DNA from: Bacillus pseudomycoides DSM 12442
GTDB taxonomy: Bacteria > Bacillota > Bacilli > Bacillales > Bacillaceae_G
Reading direction: 5' to 3'
NCBI RefSeq assembly: GCF_000161455.1
Contig: NZ_CM000745.1
Span: forward strand, 1,216,063 to 1,280,062
DNA: 64,000 bases
Part shown: positions 16,734-24,840 of the stretch, one piece after another
How the letters are laid out: every line of letters begins with the position of its first letter
Position numbering within the stretch: position 1 is the stretch's first letter
Position numbers and translations under genes: made by a program
The notes under the pieces: model-generated
What the model was told of the DNA's origin: nothing
Databases searched by the model: none
What the model saw: only the letters and a program-made list of their open reading frames with translations

Positions 16734-16764
16734 ATCTTTTTTAATAAAATAAGGTACTGTATTT

Positions 16765-16896
16765 GTGAAGATGGAAACGCAAATCTATAATTATGATTTG
16801 CGTTTTTTACATAAATTAAACGAGAAAAATGTCGAAGTACTGGAAATCAAAAATGTAAAAGTAGAGTTTATTTGTCGTTTGGAAAAAATACCATGA
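16765..16896 (+). CDS. Possible 43-residue protein (doubtful)
   Basis: A GTG-started frame (MKMETQIYNYDLRFLHKLNE, then KNVEVLEIKNVKVEFICRLEKIP) lies in an otherwise empty gap, with AAGGT about 9 bases upstream. The amino acid pattern looks protein-like. Against it, a perfect 11-bp hairpin with T-run (16775-16808) sits over its first codons, so the region may instead be the 3' end of a short RNA. Confidence 0.3.
   Translation: MKMETQIYNYDLRFLHKLNEKNVEVLEIKNVKVEFICRLEKIP
16775..16808 (+). terminator. Hairpin with T-run in the intergenic gap
   Basis: AAACGCAAATC and GATTTGCGTTT form a perfect 11-bp stem followed by TTT. No recognised plus-strand gene ends just before it. Confidence 0.45.
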
Positions 16897-17101
16897 AAAA
16901 AATGTCTATTATTGCGAATGTATTTACAAAGATAGAATAATTTGTAATAATTCTCAAAGTGAGGATAAAGATTTGTAAATTACAGGGAGAAAATGTTAGA
17001 ATTTCTGAGTATTCTAATTCGGTTACAATATACATTTGTAGTCTGAATGTATGGAGTGAAAATGAAGTAGAGAGTATGGAAGAATAATGAGGGGGATATG
17101 G

Positions 17102-17383
17102 ATGTTTACAGCAAAACGGGAGTACACAATGGAAAAACTTTCGCGTGATATTCATATGAAGCGTGAAGAAATGATTCATTTAGGTTTAACAAACGGATTA
17201 AACAGTACTGAAACAATTCAAGTGAGTCAAGAATTGGACAAGCTTATTGTACAGTATCAACGATATAAAGAACAAAAAACACCAAGATGGTTCGCATTTA
17301 TGAAGGTACCCTTTTTTCAAATAGAATATGAAGGAAAATCAAGTGCTTTTTGGAAAATGTTTGTGACTGCTTTTATGAAATAA
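17102..17383 (+). CDS. Spo0E-family aspartyl-phosphate phosphatase
   Basis: 93 residues. The Spo0E signature SQELDKLI lies at about residues 43-50, after a first helix (KLSRDIHMKREEMIHLGL), giving the helical hairpin that removes phosphate from Spo0A~P. The ATG of MFTAKRE was chosen because GAGGGGG lies 6 bases upstream. The C-terminal third (FMKVPFFQIEYEGKSSAFWK) extends past the usual domain and is longer than in many Spo0E-like proteins. It faces the KinD-like kinase gene, so both ends of the phosphorelay are encoded side by side. Confidence 0.85.
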   Translation: MFTAKREYTMEKLSRDIHMKREEMIHLGLTNGLNSTETIQVSQELDKLIVQYQRYKEQKTPRWFAFMKVPFFQIEYEGKSSAFWKMFVTAFMK

Positions 17384-17385
17384 AC

Positions 17386-17416
17386 ATAATTACCCTCCGC
17401 AGAGAAGGATAATTAT
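17386..17416. terminator. Hairpin between convergent genes
   Basis: ATAATTA-CCT and AGG-TAATTAT form an imperfect stem between the Spo0E-like and kinase genes. The T-run is poor in both directions. Confidence 0.4.
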
Positions 17417-18909
17417 GCTGAATCTAATGGAAGCTTTATATGAACTGTGGTTCCTTTATTTTTTGTGCTATCAATCACAATTTGTCCATCATACATTTCT
17501 ATAATTCGTTTGCATATGACAAGACCAAGACCTGTTCCGGTATCTTTACTGGTAAAGAACGGATGAAAGAGGTGTTTTTGAATATGCTTTGGAATACCCT
17601 TTCCTGTGTCAATAATGTGTAATTGTGCGTGCTCTTTATTACTGGTTACCTGAATTGTTAATACATCACCAGATGACATAGCTTCAATTGCATTTTTTGT
17701 AATATTTAAAACCACTTGTTTCATATGATCTTTTGAACAACGGATATGAACAGGATGGTCTGGTAACTGCAAGGTGAATATAATATTATGCAAATTTGCT
17801 TCGGATCGAATAATTAATGAGACCTCTTTGATAATATCCCTTACATCATACTTTTTTTCGATAATCGCTGTTGGTTTACCAAGAATAAGAAATTCGCTAA
17901 CAATTTCATTGATACGTTTTATTTCTTGTTCGATAACAGAAAAATAAAATTGGTCTTGTTCTTGTATATGTTTTTCCTTTAAGAGTGCTACAAGACCTTT
18001 AATTCCAGTAAGTGGATTACGGATTTCATGAGCTGTACTAGCTGCAAAAGTACCAACTAATTCAATTTTTTGTATTTCATTTTGTTGTCTCTCCAATCTT
18101 GTTTGTCGTTTCAGCAAAATATATTGAACGAGTAAAAATAAAATTGTCATTAAAAATAAAGTAACCATACATTCTACCGCAACGGTTTTGTATAAAGTTG
18201 TTTTATGAATAGGTAATGGAGAAACAGCAACTTTCCATTTTAATTTTGGTAGTGGAGTAGAAATTTTGTTTGTATGTTGCCCAGTTGGTTCGTTATTATC
18301 ATCTGTTAAAAAGACTACATCATGCTCATCGGTTACTTCAAAATGATATTGTGGTTTAATAGCATTTAAAGCAGACGATATATAATCAAAGCGTAAACTA
18401 GCCAACAATAAACCAGAAATTTGTTTGTGTTTTGTAAAAATGGGTGTGGCAATCATAATAGCTTGGTGTCCAAGAACCCGATCTGTAATGACAGATGATA
18501 CAGTTGTTTTTTTTGATTTAAAAGCTTCTGCTATATAATACCGATCTGCAACCTGAATTGGTGTTGTTAAACCTTTTGATGCTACAGTAATTAGGCCGTT
18601 TTTATTTGTATAATATAATCCAGAAAAACGCTCGTCTTTTTCATCGGTATCGTGTAATATTTGCTGAATTCCGTTTGTATTTTCTGTTTCTGTATTTACG
18701 ACCATAGCAAGCATCTCTAAGGCGGAAATTGCTTCGCCAATACGGTGATCTAAGTAGTCCTTATATAAAAATAAAACAGTATGAGCAGCTTGTTTGTTTT
18801 CCTGTTGCATTTGGTAGGTGTGATAAGAATAGAAAGTTGCACCGATTCCCAGTGTCGGTAATATAACAAGCAGTATATAAAAAGTTATGCTTCGTAATTT
18901 TCCATTCAA
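17413..18909 (-). CDS. Membrane sensor histidine kinase, sporulation KinD-like
   Basis: 498 residues. A first membrane segment (about residues 7-27), an extracellular Cache/PAS-like domain (about 35-245, with VADRYYIAEAFKSKK), a second membrane segment (about 248-268), then HisKA with the H-box STAHEIRNPLTGIKG and the HATPase with NITKNAIEA (N box), DTGKGIP and GTGLGL. No receiver or PAS on the cytosolic side. This is the layout of B. subtilis KinD-type phosphorelay kinases that feed Spo0F. The kinase is an orphan: no response regulator is beside it. Its Spo0F target and ligand are inferred. Confidence 0.83.
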   Translation of the reverse strand: MNGKLRSITFYILLVILPTLGIGATFYSYHTYQMQQENKQAAHTVLFLYKDYLDHRIGEAISALEMLAMVVNTETENTNGIQQILHDTDEKDERFSGLYYTNKNGLITVASKGLTTPIQVADRYYIAEAFKSKKTTVSSVITDRVLGHQAIMIATPIFTKHKQISGLLLASLRFDYISSALNAIKPQYHFEVTDEHDVVFLTDDNNEPTGQHTNKISTPLPKLKWKVAVSPLPIHKTTLYKTVAVECMVTLFLMTILFLLVQYILLKRQTRLERQQNEIQKIELVGTFAASTAHEIRNPLTGIKGLVALLKEKHIQEQDQFYFSVIEQEIKRINEIVSEFLILGKPTAIIEKKYDVRDIIKEVSLIIRSEANLHNIIFTLQLPDHPVHIRCSKDHMKQVVLNITKNAIEAMSSGDVLTIQVTSNKEHAQLHIIDTGKGIPKHIQKHLFHPFFTSKDTGTGLGLVICKRIIEMYDGQIVIDSTKNKGTTVHIKLPLDSA

Positions 18910-19147
18910 GATTGCTACTCCTTTTTTTTATTATCATTATATATAAACTGTGTTAAAATTGTCATGTTTTTATTTCATGTGTGAAAGTTAGTACTTAGCA
19001 TGTGGGAAAGAGTAAAAATGAGAAATGATTGAGCGATCATTCGGAGACAAAGATGAACCATTGATAGCTATTTTGCTTTATGGAAAAACTTTTTATTTGG
19101 TAGATTGTCTCGAATTTTTGTGAATTTAAGTGAAGGGTTGAAATCGT

Positions 19148-19594
19148 ATGAAGTTGAATGATGAGAGGGAAGAGATTTCTCAATCTTTGAAATTGTTTAT
19201 TGCATTATCGCGTGTGCACCACTTTGTTATGGATGCTACAAATAAATCAATACAAAGTAACAGACTAAATCCAACTGAGTTTGCTGTATTAGAATTGATA
19301 TATCATAAAGGTAGTCAGCCGCTTCAACAAATTGGAGAGCGTATTTTAATTGCAAGTGGAAGTATTACGTATGTTGTTGATAAGTTAGAAAAAAAGGGGC
19401 TTGTGAAACGAATTCCATGCCCGAATGATCGCCGTGTTATATATGCACAGTTAACAGGAGAAGGAGAGACCTTCATCGCTTCTATTTTTCCAAAGCATGA
19501 AAAAGTTATACAGGATTCCTTTGGAATGTTAACAAAAGATGAGAAAAATGAGCTGTTATCTTTGCTTAAAAAAGTTGGGAAATATGAAAAGTGA
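19148..19594 (+). CDS. MarR-family transcriptional regulator
   Basis: 148 residues. Winged helix with LNPTEFAVLELIYHKGSQPL, recognition helix region IASGSITYVVDKLEKKGLVK and wing RIPCPNDRRVIYAQLTGEGE. No conserved redox cysteine pair is evident (one C in the wing). AAGGGTTG precedes the ATG. Its target is unknown; the 3' flank is a pair of repeats, so it appears to be alone. Confidence 0.87.
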   Translation: MKLNDEREEISQSLKLFIALSRVHHFVMDATNKSIQSNRLNPTEFAVLELIYHKGSQPLQQIGERILIASGSITYVVDKLEKKGLVKRIPCPNDRRVIYAQLTGEGETFIASIFPKHEKVIQDSFGMLTKDEKNELLSLLKKVGKYEK

Positions 19595-19752
19595 TAGAAA
19601 ACCTTTCTTTTTTGATGGGAGAGCGCGACCGGCCATGCGTAGAAGCGGCCAGATCCTTTTTCAGCCCCATGCCAAGTGAAAACAAAAGGAGAAAATGAGT
19701 AGTAATTTCCTTTTGTTGTTCATAGCCATGACTTTATGTGTTGGAAGTTAAC
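19592..19752 (+). repeat. Dispersed repeat family 1, copy A (left-truncated)
   Basis: Shares GAAAACCTTTCTTTTTTGAT, GGCCATGCGTAGAAGCGGCC and AAGTGAAAACAAA with the copies at 19797, 24371 and 55720, but lacks the TATATAAGTACAAATTG left end. It begins immediately at the MarR stop codon. Confidence 0.7.
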
Positions 19753-19796
19753 AAAGGGTTATCTCGCAAAGTCCCGAGTAGTGATGGGAATTTCAA

Positions 19797-19997
19797 TTTA
19801 TATAAGTACAAATTGAAAAAACGGCAGAAAACCTTTCTTTTTTTGATGAGAGAGAGCGACTGGCCATGCGTAGAAGCGGCCAGATCCTTTACCTGCTCCA
19901 TGCCAAGTGGAAACAAAGAGAGGAAAAGAGTGCAGGTCATCTTTTGTTATTCATAGTAGCGATTTATATGTCGAAAAATCAAAATGGTTTTATATAA
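19797..19997 (+). repeat. Dispersed repeat family 1, copy B
   Basis: Full-length, about 200 bases. Left end TTATATAAGTACAAATTG and right end CAAAATGGTTTTATATAA are near inverted repeats of each other, as in a MITE. Inside, CTGGCC/GGCCAG forms one stem and CCTGC/GCAGG a second. Confidence 0.75.
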
Positions 19998-20040
19998 CAT
20001 GTTAAAAAAGCTTTCGATGTAAAATGGTCAAAGGCTTTTT

Positions 20041-20172
20041 TGATTATCCCGCTATTTACGGGCAGAAAAACCTCTTCCTCAAGATTCAGAGAGAAGCGAG
20101 AAAGATAGGTGAGGGTTTGAAGGATAAAGAAAAAACTCACGGATGGAAGTTTCATTTTATATAGGTAGTAAT
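20041..20172 (+). repeat. Dispersed repeat family 2 copy
   Basis: TTATCCCGCTATTTACGGGC at the left and GGAAGTTTCATTTTATA at the right match the minus-strand copy at 63-122 and the copy at 22749. With copies A and B it fills most of the 700-base gap before the peptidase gene. Confidence 0.55.
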
Positions 20173-20306
20173 TTCATTCACCGTTCTACAAGAAGTATGG
20201 ATGGAATGTTACAGTTTCTAATGGATTCTGTTGAAGAATAAAAGGAGATTCAGAAAAGGAAATGGAATTATAGTAAGGGTACATATAATTGAGAGGAGGC
20301 ATATTC

Positions 20307-22001
20307 ATGTCATTTAAGAACTATGAATATACACGCCCAAATACGGAAGAGTTGCAAGAAAAATTCACTGTAGCTTTAGAACAGTTTGAGAATGTAAAGA
20401 CGATAGAAGAGCAAAAGCAAGTAATTGGTGTAATTAATGAGATTCGCAATGATTTTGGTACAATGGGAAATATTTGTTATATCCGCCATTCTGTTGATAC
20501 AACGGATCCCTTTTATAAGGAAGAACAAGATTTTTTTGATGAGTATTCTCCGATTGTACAAGGCTATGTAACGAAATATTATAAAGCATTGATGAATTCT
20601 CCGTTTCGTGATGAACTGGAGGCTTATTATGGGAAACAATTATTTGCTTTAGCAGAATGTAATTCAAAAACATATTCAGATGAGGTTGTGAAAGATTTAC
20701 AATTAGAAAATAAATTATCTTCGCAATATACACAACTTTTAGCGGCTGCAAAAATTGATTTTGAAGGAGAAGAGAGAACATTATCACAACTTGGACCTTT
20801 TATGCAACATACGGATAGAGATATGCGTAAAAGAGCAAGTGAAGCTTATTATGGTTTTTTAGAAGAGCATGAAGAAGAGTTAGACAGTATTTATGATGAA
20901 CTTGTAAAAGTAAGAACGAAGATTGCGAAAACACTTGGTTTTAAAAACTTTGTTGAACTTGGATATGCAAGAATGTATCGCACAGATTATAATGCGGAAA
21001 TGGTTGCCAATTATCGTAAACAAGTACTAGATTACATCGTTCCAGTTGCGACAGAATTACGAAAAAGGCAGCAAGCACGCATTGGTGTAGAAAAGCTTGC
21101 TTACTATGATGAGAATTTTGAATATGCAACAGGTAATCCGACTCCAAAGGGAGATGCAGAGTGGATTATTAATCATGGGAAGACAATGTATAAAGAATTA
21201 TCAAAAGAAACAGATGAGTTCTTCAACTTTATGTTAGATAATGAATTATTAGATTTAGTTGCGAAAAAAGGAAAAGCTGGTGGCGGTTATTGTACATACA
21301 TTGAAAATTATAAAGCTCCGTTTATTTTCTCGAACTTTAATGGAACATCAGGTGATATTGATGTGTTAACACACGAGGCAGGTCATGCGTTTCAAGTATA
21401 TGAGAGTCGGAAGTTTGAAATTCCAGAGTACAATTGGCCAACGTACGAAGCGTGTGAAATTCATTCTATGAGTATGGAATTTTTCACGTGGCCATGGATG
21501 AAATTATTCTTTGAGGAAGATACGGATAAATATTATTTCTCTCATTTAAGTTCAGCACTTCTATTTTTACCATACGGTGTATCTGTTGATGAATATCAAC
21601 ATTATGTATATGAAAATCCGGAAGCATCTCCAGAGGATCGCAAAGCGGCATGGCGTAATATTGAGAGAAAGTACTTACCACATCGAGACTATGAAGACAA
21701 TGATTATTTAGAACGTGGTGGTTTCTGGCAGCGTCAAGGGCATATTTATAGCTCACCTTTCTACTATATTGATTATACATTAGCTCAAATTTGCGCACTG
21801 CAATTTTGGAAGCGAGCAAGAGACAATAGACAAGAAGCGTGGGAAGACTATGTGAACCTTTGTCAAAAGGGTGGAAGTCAATCCTTCTTACAATTAGTAG
21901 AAATTGCGAATTTGACATCTCCATTTACAGATGGGTGTGTGCAAGGCGTAATCACTGAGATTCAAACGTGGTTACATGCAGTGGATGACACAAAATTGTA
22001 A
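20307..22001 (+). CDS. M3-family oligoendopeptidase (PepF-like)
   Basis: 564 residues. The zinc motif HEAGHAF is in the C-terminal half, with the third ligand glutamate in EACEIHSMSMEFF. Such cytosolic enzymes cut short peptides. The ATG was chosen because AGAGGAGG stands 7 bases upstream; a TTG six codons earlier is in frame but lies inside the ribosome binding site. Intact and of normal family length; it stands alone with a terminator at 22084-22116. Confidence 0.92.
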   Translation: MSFKNYEYTRPNTEELQEKFTVALEQFENVKTIEEQKQVIGVINEIRNDFGTMGNICYIRHSVDTTDPFYKEEQDFFDEYSPIVQGYVTKYYKALMNSPFRDELEAYYGKQLFALAECNSKTYSDEVVKDLQLENKLSSQYTQLLAAAKIDFEGEERTLSQLGPFMQHTDRDMRKRASEAYYGFLEEHEEELDSIYDELVKVRTKIAKTLGFKNFVELGYARMYRTDYNAEMVANYRKQVLDYIVPVATELRKRQQARIGVEKLAYYDENFEYATGNPTPKGDAEWIINHGKTMYKELSKETDEFFNFMLDNELLDLVAKKGKAGGGYCTYIENYKAPFIFSNFNGTSGDIDVLTHEAGHAFQVYESRKFEIPEYNWPTYEACEIHSMSMEFFTWPWMKLFFEEDTDKYYFSHLSSALLFLPYGVSVDEYQHYVYENPEASPEDRKAAWRNIERKYLPHRDYEDNDYLERGGFWQRQGHIYSSPFYYIDYTLAQICALQFWKRARDNRQEAWEDYVNLCQKGGSQSFLQLVEIANLTSPFTDGCVQGVITEIQTWLHAVDDTKL

Positions 22002-22083
22002 AAATCAACCTTGTTTTTTTCACATTTTGTAATCGACACATTCATAAAACAATGAGATAATATAAGAAAATTCAGATTTATTT

Positions 22084-22116
22084 AAAGGTGTTTCTAAGTT
22101 GGAAACACCTTTTTTT
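22084..22116 (+). terminator. Terminator of the oligoendopeptidase gene
   Basis: AAAGGTGTTTC/GAAACACCTTT stem followed by T-run. Confidence 0.85.
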
Positions 22117-22139
22117 ACCAAAAAAGAGGGGGGAGAATT

Positions 22140-22673
22140 ATGCTTCAATCTAATATGAATATTAGTTTGGAAACTTTGCTGCAATCGTTACAATCTACAA
22201 GAAACACACTATTATCAGAAATTGAGATGTTAAATGATACGGAAGTGAATGTAAAACCGCGCCGTGATAAATGGAGTATCATTCAAATTATGCATCATCT
22301 ACACCTAATTGAACAATCTGTCACTTCATCCCTTGTGTATGCTTTACAGAAAAAAGACAAAAAAGTAGTTCCACTCAAAGATCTCCAACTTACTCTTGAT
22401 CGAACATATAAACGAGAAGCACCTCAACAAATGCAACCAACAGAAACATTAATGAAAAGACAACAAGGAATTCAATTACTCGAACATTCACGCGCAGAAT
22501 TATTGCATACGCTGCATAGTATTATAGACGAAAAAGAATTGTTCGAAAATTCGTTAAAACATCCTGTGTTTCAGGAGCTTAATCTATATCAATGGATTCA
22601 ATTCCTTGATTTACATGAACAACGCCATCTTACACAGTTAAAAGAAGCAAAATATGCGATTTTGCAAAGGTAA
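22140..22673 (+). CDS. DinB-family (DinB_2) metal-binding protein
   Basis: 177 residues forming the four-helix DinB/YfiT fold. Likely metal histidines are in IMHHLHLIEQ (around residue 52) and HEQRHLTQL (two histidines four apart, near the C-terminus), the usual HxxxH-like triad. Members act as thiol-dependent transferases (bacillithiol or similar) or are of unknown function. GGGGGGAG precedes the ATG. Nothing in the neighbourhood points to a substrate. Confidence 0.82.
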   Translation: MLQSNMNISLETLLQSLQSTRNTLLSEIEMLNDTEVNVKPRRDKWSIIQIMHHLHLIEQSVTSSLVYALQKKDKKVVPLKDLQLTLDRTYKREAPQQMQPTETLMKRQQGIQLLEHSRAELLHTLHSIIDEKELFENSLKHPVFQELNLYQWIQFLDLHEQRHLTQLKEAKYAILQR

Positions 22674-22709
22674 AGAAAAATTCCCATTTACATGGGAACT
22701 ATATTGAAT

Positions 22710-22754
22710 AAATAAGAAGAAGCGAGGTAGTAATTATCTCGCTTCTTCTTATTT
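22710..22754 (+). terminator. Terminator of the DinB-family gene
   Basis: AAATAAGAAGAAGCGAG pairs perfectly over 17 bases with CTCGCTTCTTCTTATTT around an 11-base loop. The T-run is mixed. Confidence 0.65.
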
Positions 22755-22920
22755 ATCCCTGCTTTTCGAGGGTAGTAATATCCACTCCTTAAGATGCAGA
22801 AAAAGAAGATGGGTAGGGGATAAACCACTTATAAAATCCTAATTAATGAGGACTAATTATTAGTGGAGGATGAAGAAACTGGATTGATGCATATTTTTAT
22901 CTTTTATTTTGGAATAATAC
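22749..22920 (+). repeat. Dispersed repeat family 2, longest copy
   Basis: Left block TTATCCCTGCTTTTCGAGGG, centre ATAAACC and TAAAATCCTAATTAATGAGG with ACTAATTATTAGTGG, right block GATGAAGAAACTGGATTGAT. It matches pieces of the copies near 16652 and 20041 and lies just upstream of the 38-residue protein gene. Confidence 0.55.
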
Positions 22921-22949
22921 ATAAAGAGAACATAGAAGGAGTTGAAAGC

Positions 22950-23066
22950 ATGTCACACAAAAAGAAAGAGCAAGAGCGTAGTTGGAAGGCACGAAAAGAA
23001 AATCAAAAACCGCATGGGAAAGTAAAGACTTTTGCGGAACTTGTTGATGAAACGGAAAAAACGTGA
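22950..23066 (+). CDS. Small conserved Bacillus protein (DUF6254-like)
   Basis: 38 very hydrophilic residues: MSHKKKEQERSWKARKENQK then PHGKVKTFAELVDETEKT. GAAGGAG lies 8 bases before the ATG. The QERSWKARKENQKPHGKVK core is one I associate with the short DUF6254 proteins of Bacillus; the name is tentative. The next gene converges on it after 8 bases. Function unknown. Confidence 0.65.
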   Translation: MSHKKKEQERSWKARKENQKPHGKVKTFAELVDETEKT

Positions 23067-23074
23067 TGATTCCA

Positions 23075-24337
23075 TCACGTTTTTTGTATGAGTGGGAAAG
23101 TTAATAGAAAGGTTGTACCAATGTCTTTTTCACTTGAAATATCGATTTTTCCACCCATTGCTTTTACGATGCTGAATACGACCATCATCCCAAGTCCAGT
23201 GCCTTTTTCTTTCGTTGAATAGAAGGGAGAACCAAGACGTTTCAGTTGTTCTAGATCCATGCCAATACCAGTATCTTTTATGGCTAACTGTATCTGTGTA
23301 TGACTCGGTATTAATGTGAGAATAAGATCTCCCCCTTTTGGCATGGCTTCAATACAATTTTTTAAAATGTTTAATAAGCATTGGTTAAATTTTTGTTTTT
23401 CTCCAGAAATACAAAAGATGTTGCTTTGCTTTGTGTAAGTTATACGAACATTTGTCAAATTAGCTAGTGGAGTAATGAGAGATACAGCACGAAGTAATTC
23501 ATCTTCGATTTGTAATACTTGTTCTTTTTCTATACTTGGTTTTGCAAATGTTAGATAATCTGTGAGTACGTGATTTGCTTGTTCAATACCACGTATAGCA
23601 ATTTCTGTATATAATTTTCGATCTTCTTCAGAGCATTCTTCGGATTGTAGGAGTTGTAAAAAACCTTTCGTTGAAGTTAAAGGATTACGAACTTCATGAG
23701 AGATAGAGGCAGCCATTTCTCCGATTAGGTGAAATTTTTCAGCGTTAATTAGTTCTTCTTGTAGGCGTATTTGTAATTGTAGTACGTTTAGTAAATAAAG
23801 AATAAGAATGGTACCAATGATGGTACATAATTCATACACAATAATATGAGGGAGGTAATATTCAGTGCTAGGAACTTCAGCAAGGAAAAAAGGAATCCAG
23901 CTAAATACGTATACAAAACTATATAAAATAGCAAGTACTACTTTTATATGATTGCTCCCTCTTTGAAAGAGTCTGTATGTGGCAAGGAGAATAATATATA
24001 AGCAAATGGAAGCTATAATAGATGGAAAAACTCCTATGCCTCCTAACAAAAAACGGTATATGTTTAATACAGCTAAAATCGATCCACCAGCAATAGGACC
24101 TCCTGTTAACGTACCGACAATTAATACAATATGACGCATATCAAATTGAAATCCATTATCCATCCTTGCTGCAAAAGAAATACAAAGAATTGTTGCAGCA
24201 CTGCAAAATAATATAAATACGGTTGAATTTAACTTAGGTGAATGTTTCCCTTTTTGATTCCAAAATGAGTGATACATTAGCATCATAACGAGGATGGATA
24301 ATATGTTTAAAAAGAGATAAATAATAAAGAGTTTCAG
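23075..24337 (-). CDS. Membrane sensor histidine kinase, sporulation KinB-like (probable CTG start)
   Basis: Six membrane segments of the 5TMR-LYT type (MRHIVLIVGTLTGGPIAGGS is the conserved LYT-like stretch), then HisKA with SISHEVRNPLTSTKG and HATPase with NILKNCIEA, DTGIGM and GTGLGM. This is the KinB layout. The first in-frame ATG (24286) would begin inside the first membrane helix and has no ribosome binding site. Reading back, a CTG at 24335-24337 has GGGAGGAG exactly 6 bases upstream and gives MKLFIIYLFLNILSILVMML as a complete first helix (420 residues in all). A CTG start is rare, so this is a considered choice. Confidence 0.78.
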   Translation of the reverse strand: MKLFIIYLFLNILSILVMMLMYHSFWNQKGKHSPKLNSTVFILFCSAATILCISFAARMDNGFQFDMRHIVLIVGTLTGGPIAGGSILAVLNIYRFLLGGIGVFPSIIASICLYIILLATYRLFQRGSNHIKVVLAILYSFVYVFSWIPFFLAEVPSTEYYLPHIIVYELCTIIGTILILYLLNVLQLQIRLQEELINAEKFHLIGEMAASISHEVRNPLTSTKGFLQLLQSEECSEEDRKLYTEIAIRGIEQANHVLTDYLTFAKPSIEKEQVLQIEDELLRAVSLITPLANLTNVRITYTKQSNIFCISGEKQKFNQCLLNILKNCIEAMPKGGDLILTLIPSHTQIQLAIKDTGIGMDLEQLKRLGSPFYSTKEKGTGLGMMVVFSIVKAMGGKIDISSEKDIGTTFLLTFPLIQKT

Positions 24338-24370
24338 GTTTATCTCCTCCCTATTCTCATATGTATGGTG

Positions 24371-24567
24371 TTATATAAGTACAAATTGAAAAACCGACAT
24401 AAAACCTTTCTTTTTAGGTGAGAGAGCATCCGGCCATGCATAGAAGCAGTCAGCGCCTCTTTCTGCCCCATGCAAAGTGAAAACAAAGAGAGAAAATAAG
24501 TAGCGGTCACCTTTTGTTCTTTATAGCAGCGACTTATATGTTGGGAAATCAAAATGGATTTATATAA
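24371..24567 (+). repeat. Dispersed repeat family 1, copy C
   Basis: Full-length copy with TTATATAAGTACAAATTG at the left and CAAAATGGATTTATATAA at the right. It lies directly upstream of the KinB-like gene, in the gap shared with the preQ1 leader. Confidence 0.75.
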
Positions 24568-24704
24568 GTATAATCATACTATTAAAATACAAGAAAATGA
24601 ATCTTAAACTTACAAAAAAGACAGAAAAATCAGATGTTTTTCTGGATATGTGCAGTATGTTACAATATGTGTTGTTAATGAAAGAAGAAATTCCATGTAT
24701 AACA

Positions 24705-24741
24705 TGGGAGAGGTTCGCGAACTCCCTCTATAAAAAACTAT
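24705..24741 (+). promoter_or_regulatory. PreQ1-I riboswitch
   Basis: GGGAGAGGTTCGCGAACTCC followed by CTCTATAAAAAACTA is the compact class I preQ1 aptamer: the stem loop with an A-rich tail that docks in the minor groove. It precedes queCDEF, whose product pathway makes preQ1. Confidence 0.95.
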
Positions 24742-24743
24742 GG

Positions 24744-24780
24744 AAACAACAATATCCTTAGGTATTGTTTTGTTTTTTTA
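24744..24780 (+). terminator. PreQ1 riboswitch terminator
   Basis: AACAATATCC/GGTATTGTT stem followed by a long T-run between the aptamer and queC; ligand binding would favour this fold. Confidence 0.85.
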
Positions 24781-24840
24781 TTGTGACAGTTCAAGAACGT
24801 TCTTTCTTCTTATTCGTAGTAGAGAAGGAGAATGAGTGAG

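Noticed and set aside
16868..17179. A 103-codon minus-strand frame upstream of the Spo0E-like gene
   Set aside because: It overlaps the better supported Spo0E-like gene, has no ribosome binding site and an unlikely composition.
19592..19997. Possible CRISPR-like array because of two tandem repeats
   Set aside because: Units are about 160-200 bases, differ in length, and have no regular spacers; further copies are dispersed, not arrayed.
20143..20241. A 32-codon frame (MEVSFYIGSNFIHRS...) between repeats and the oligoendopeptidase gene
   Set aside because: Its first codons come from the family-2 repeat and no ribosome binding site is within reach, so chance is the simpler explanation.
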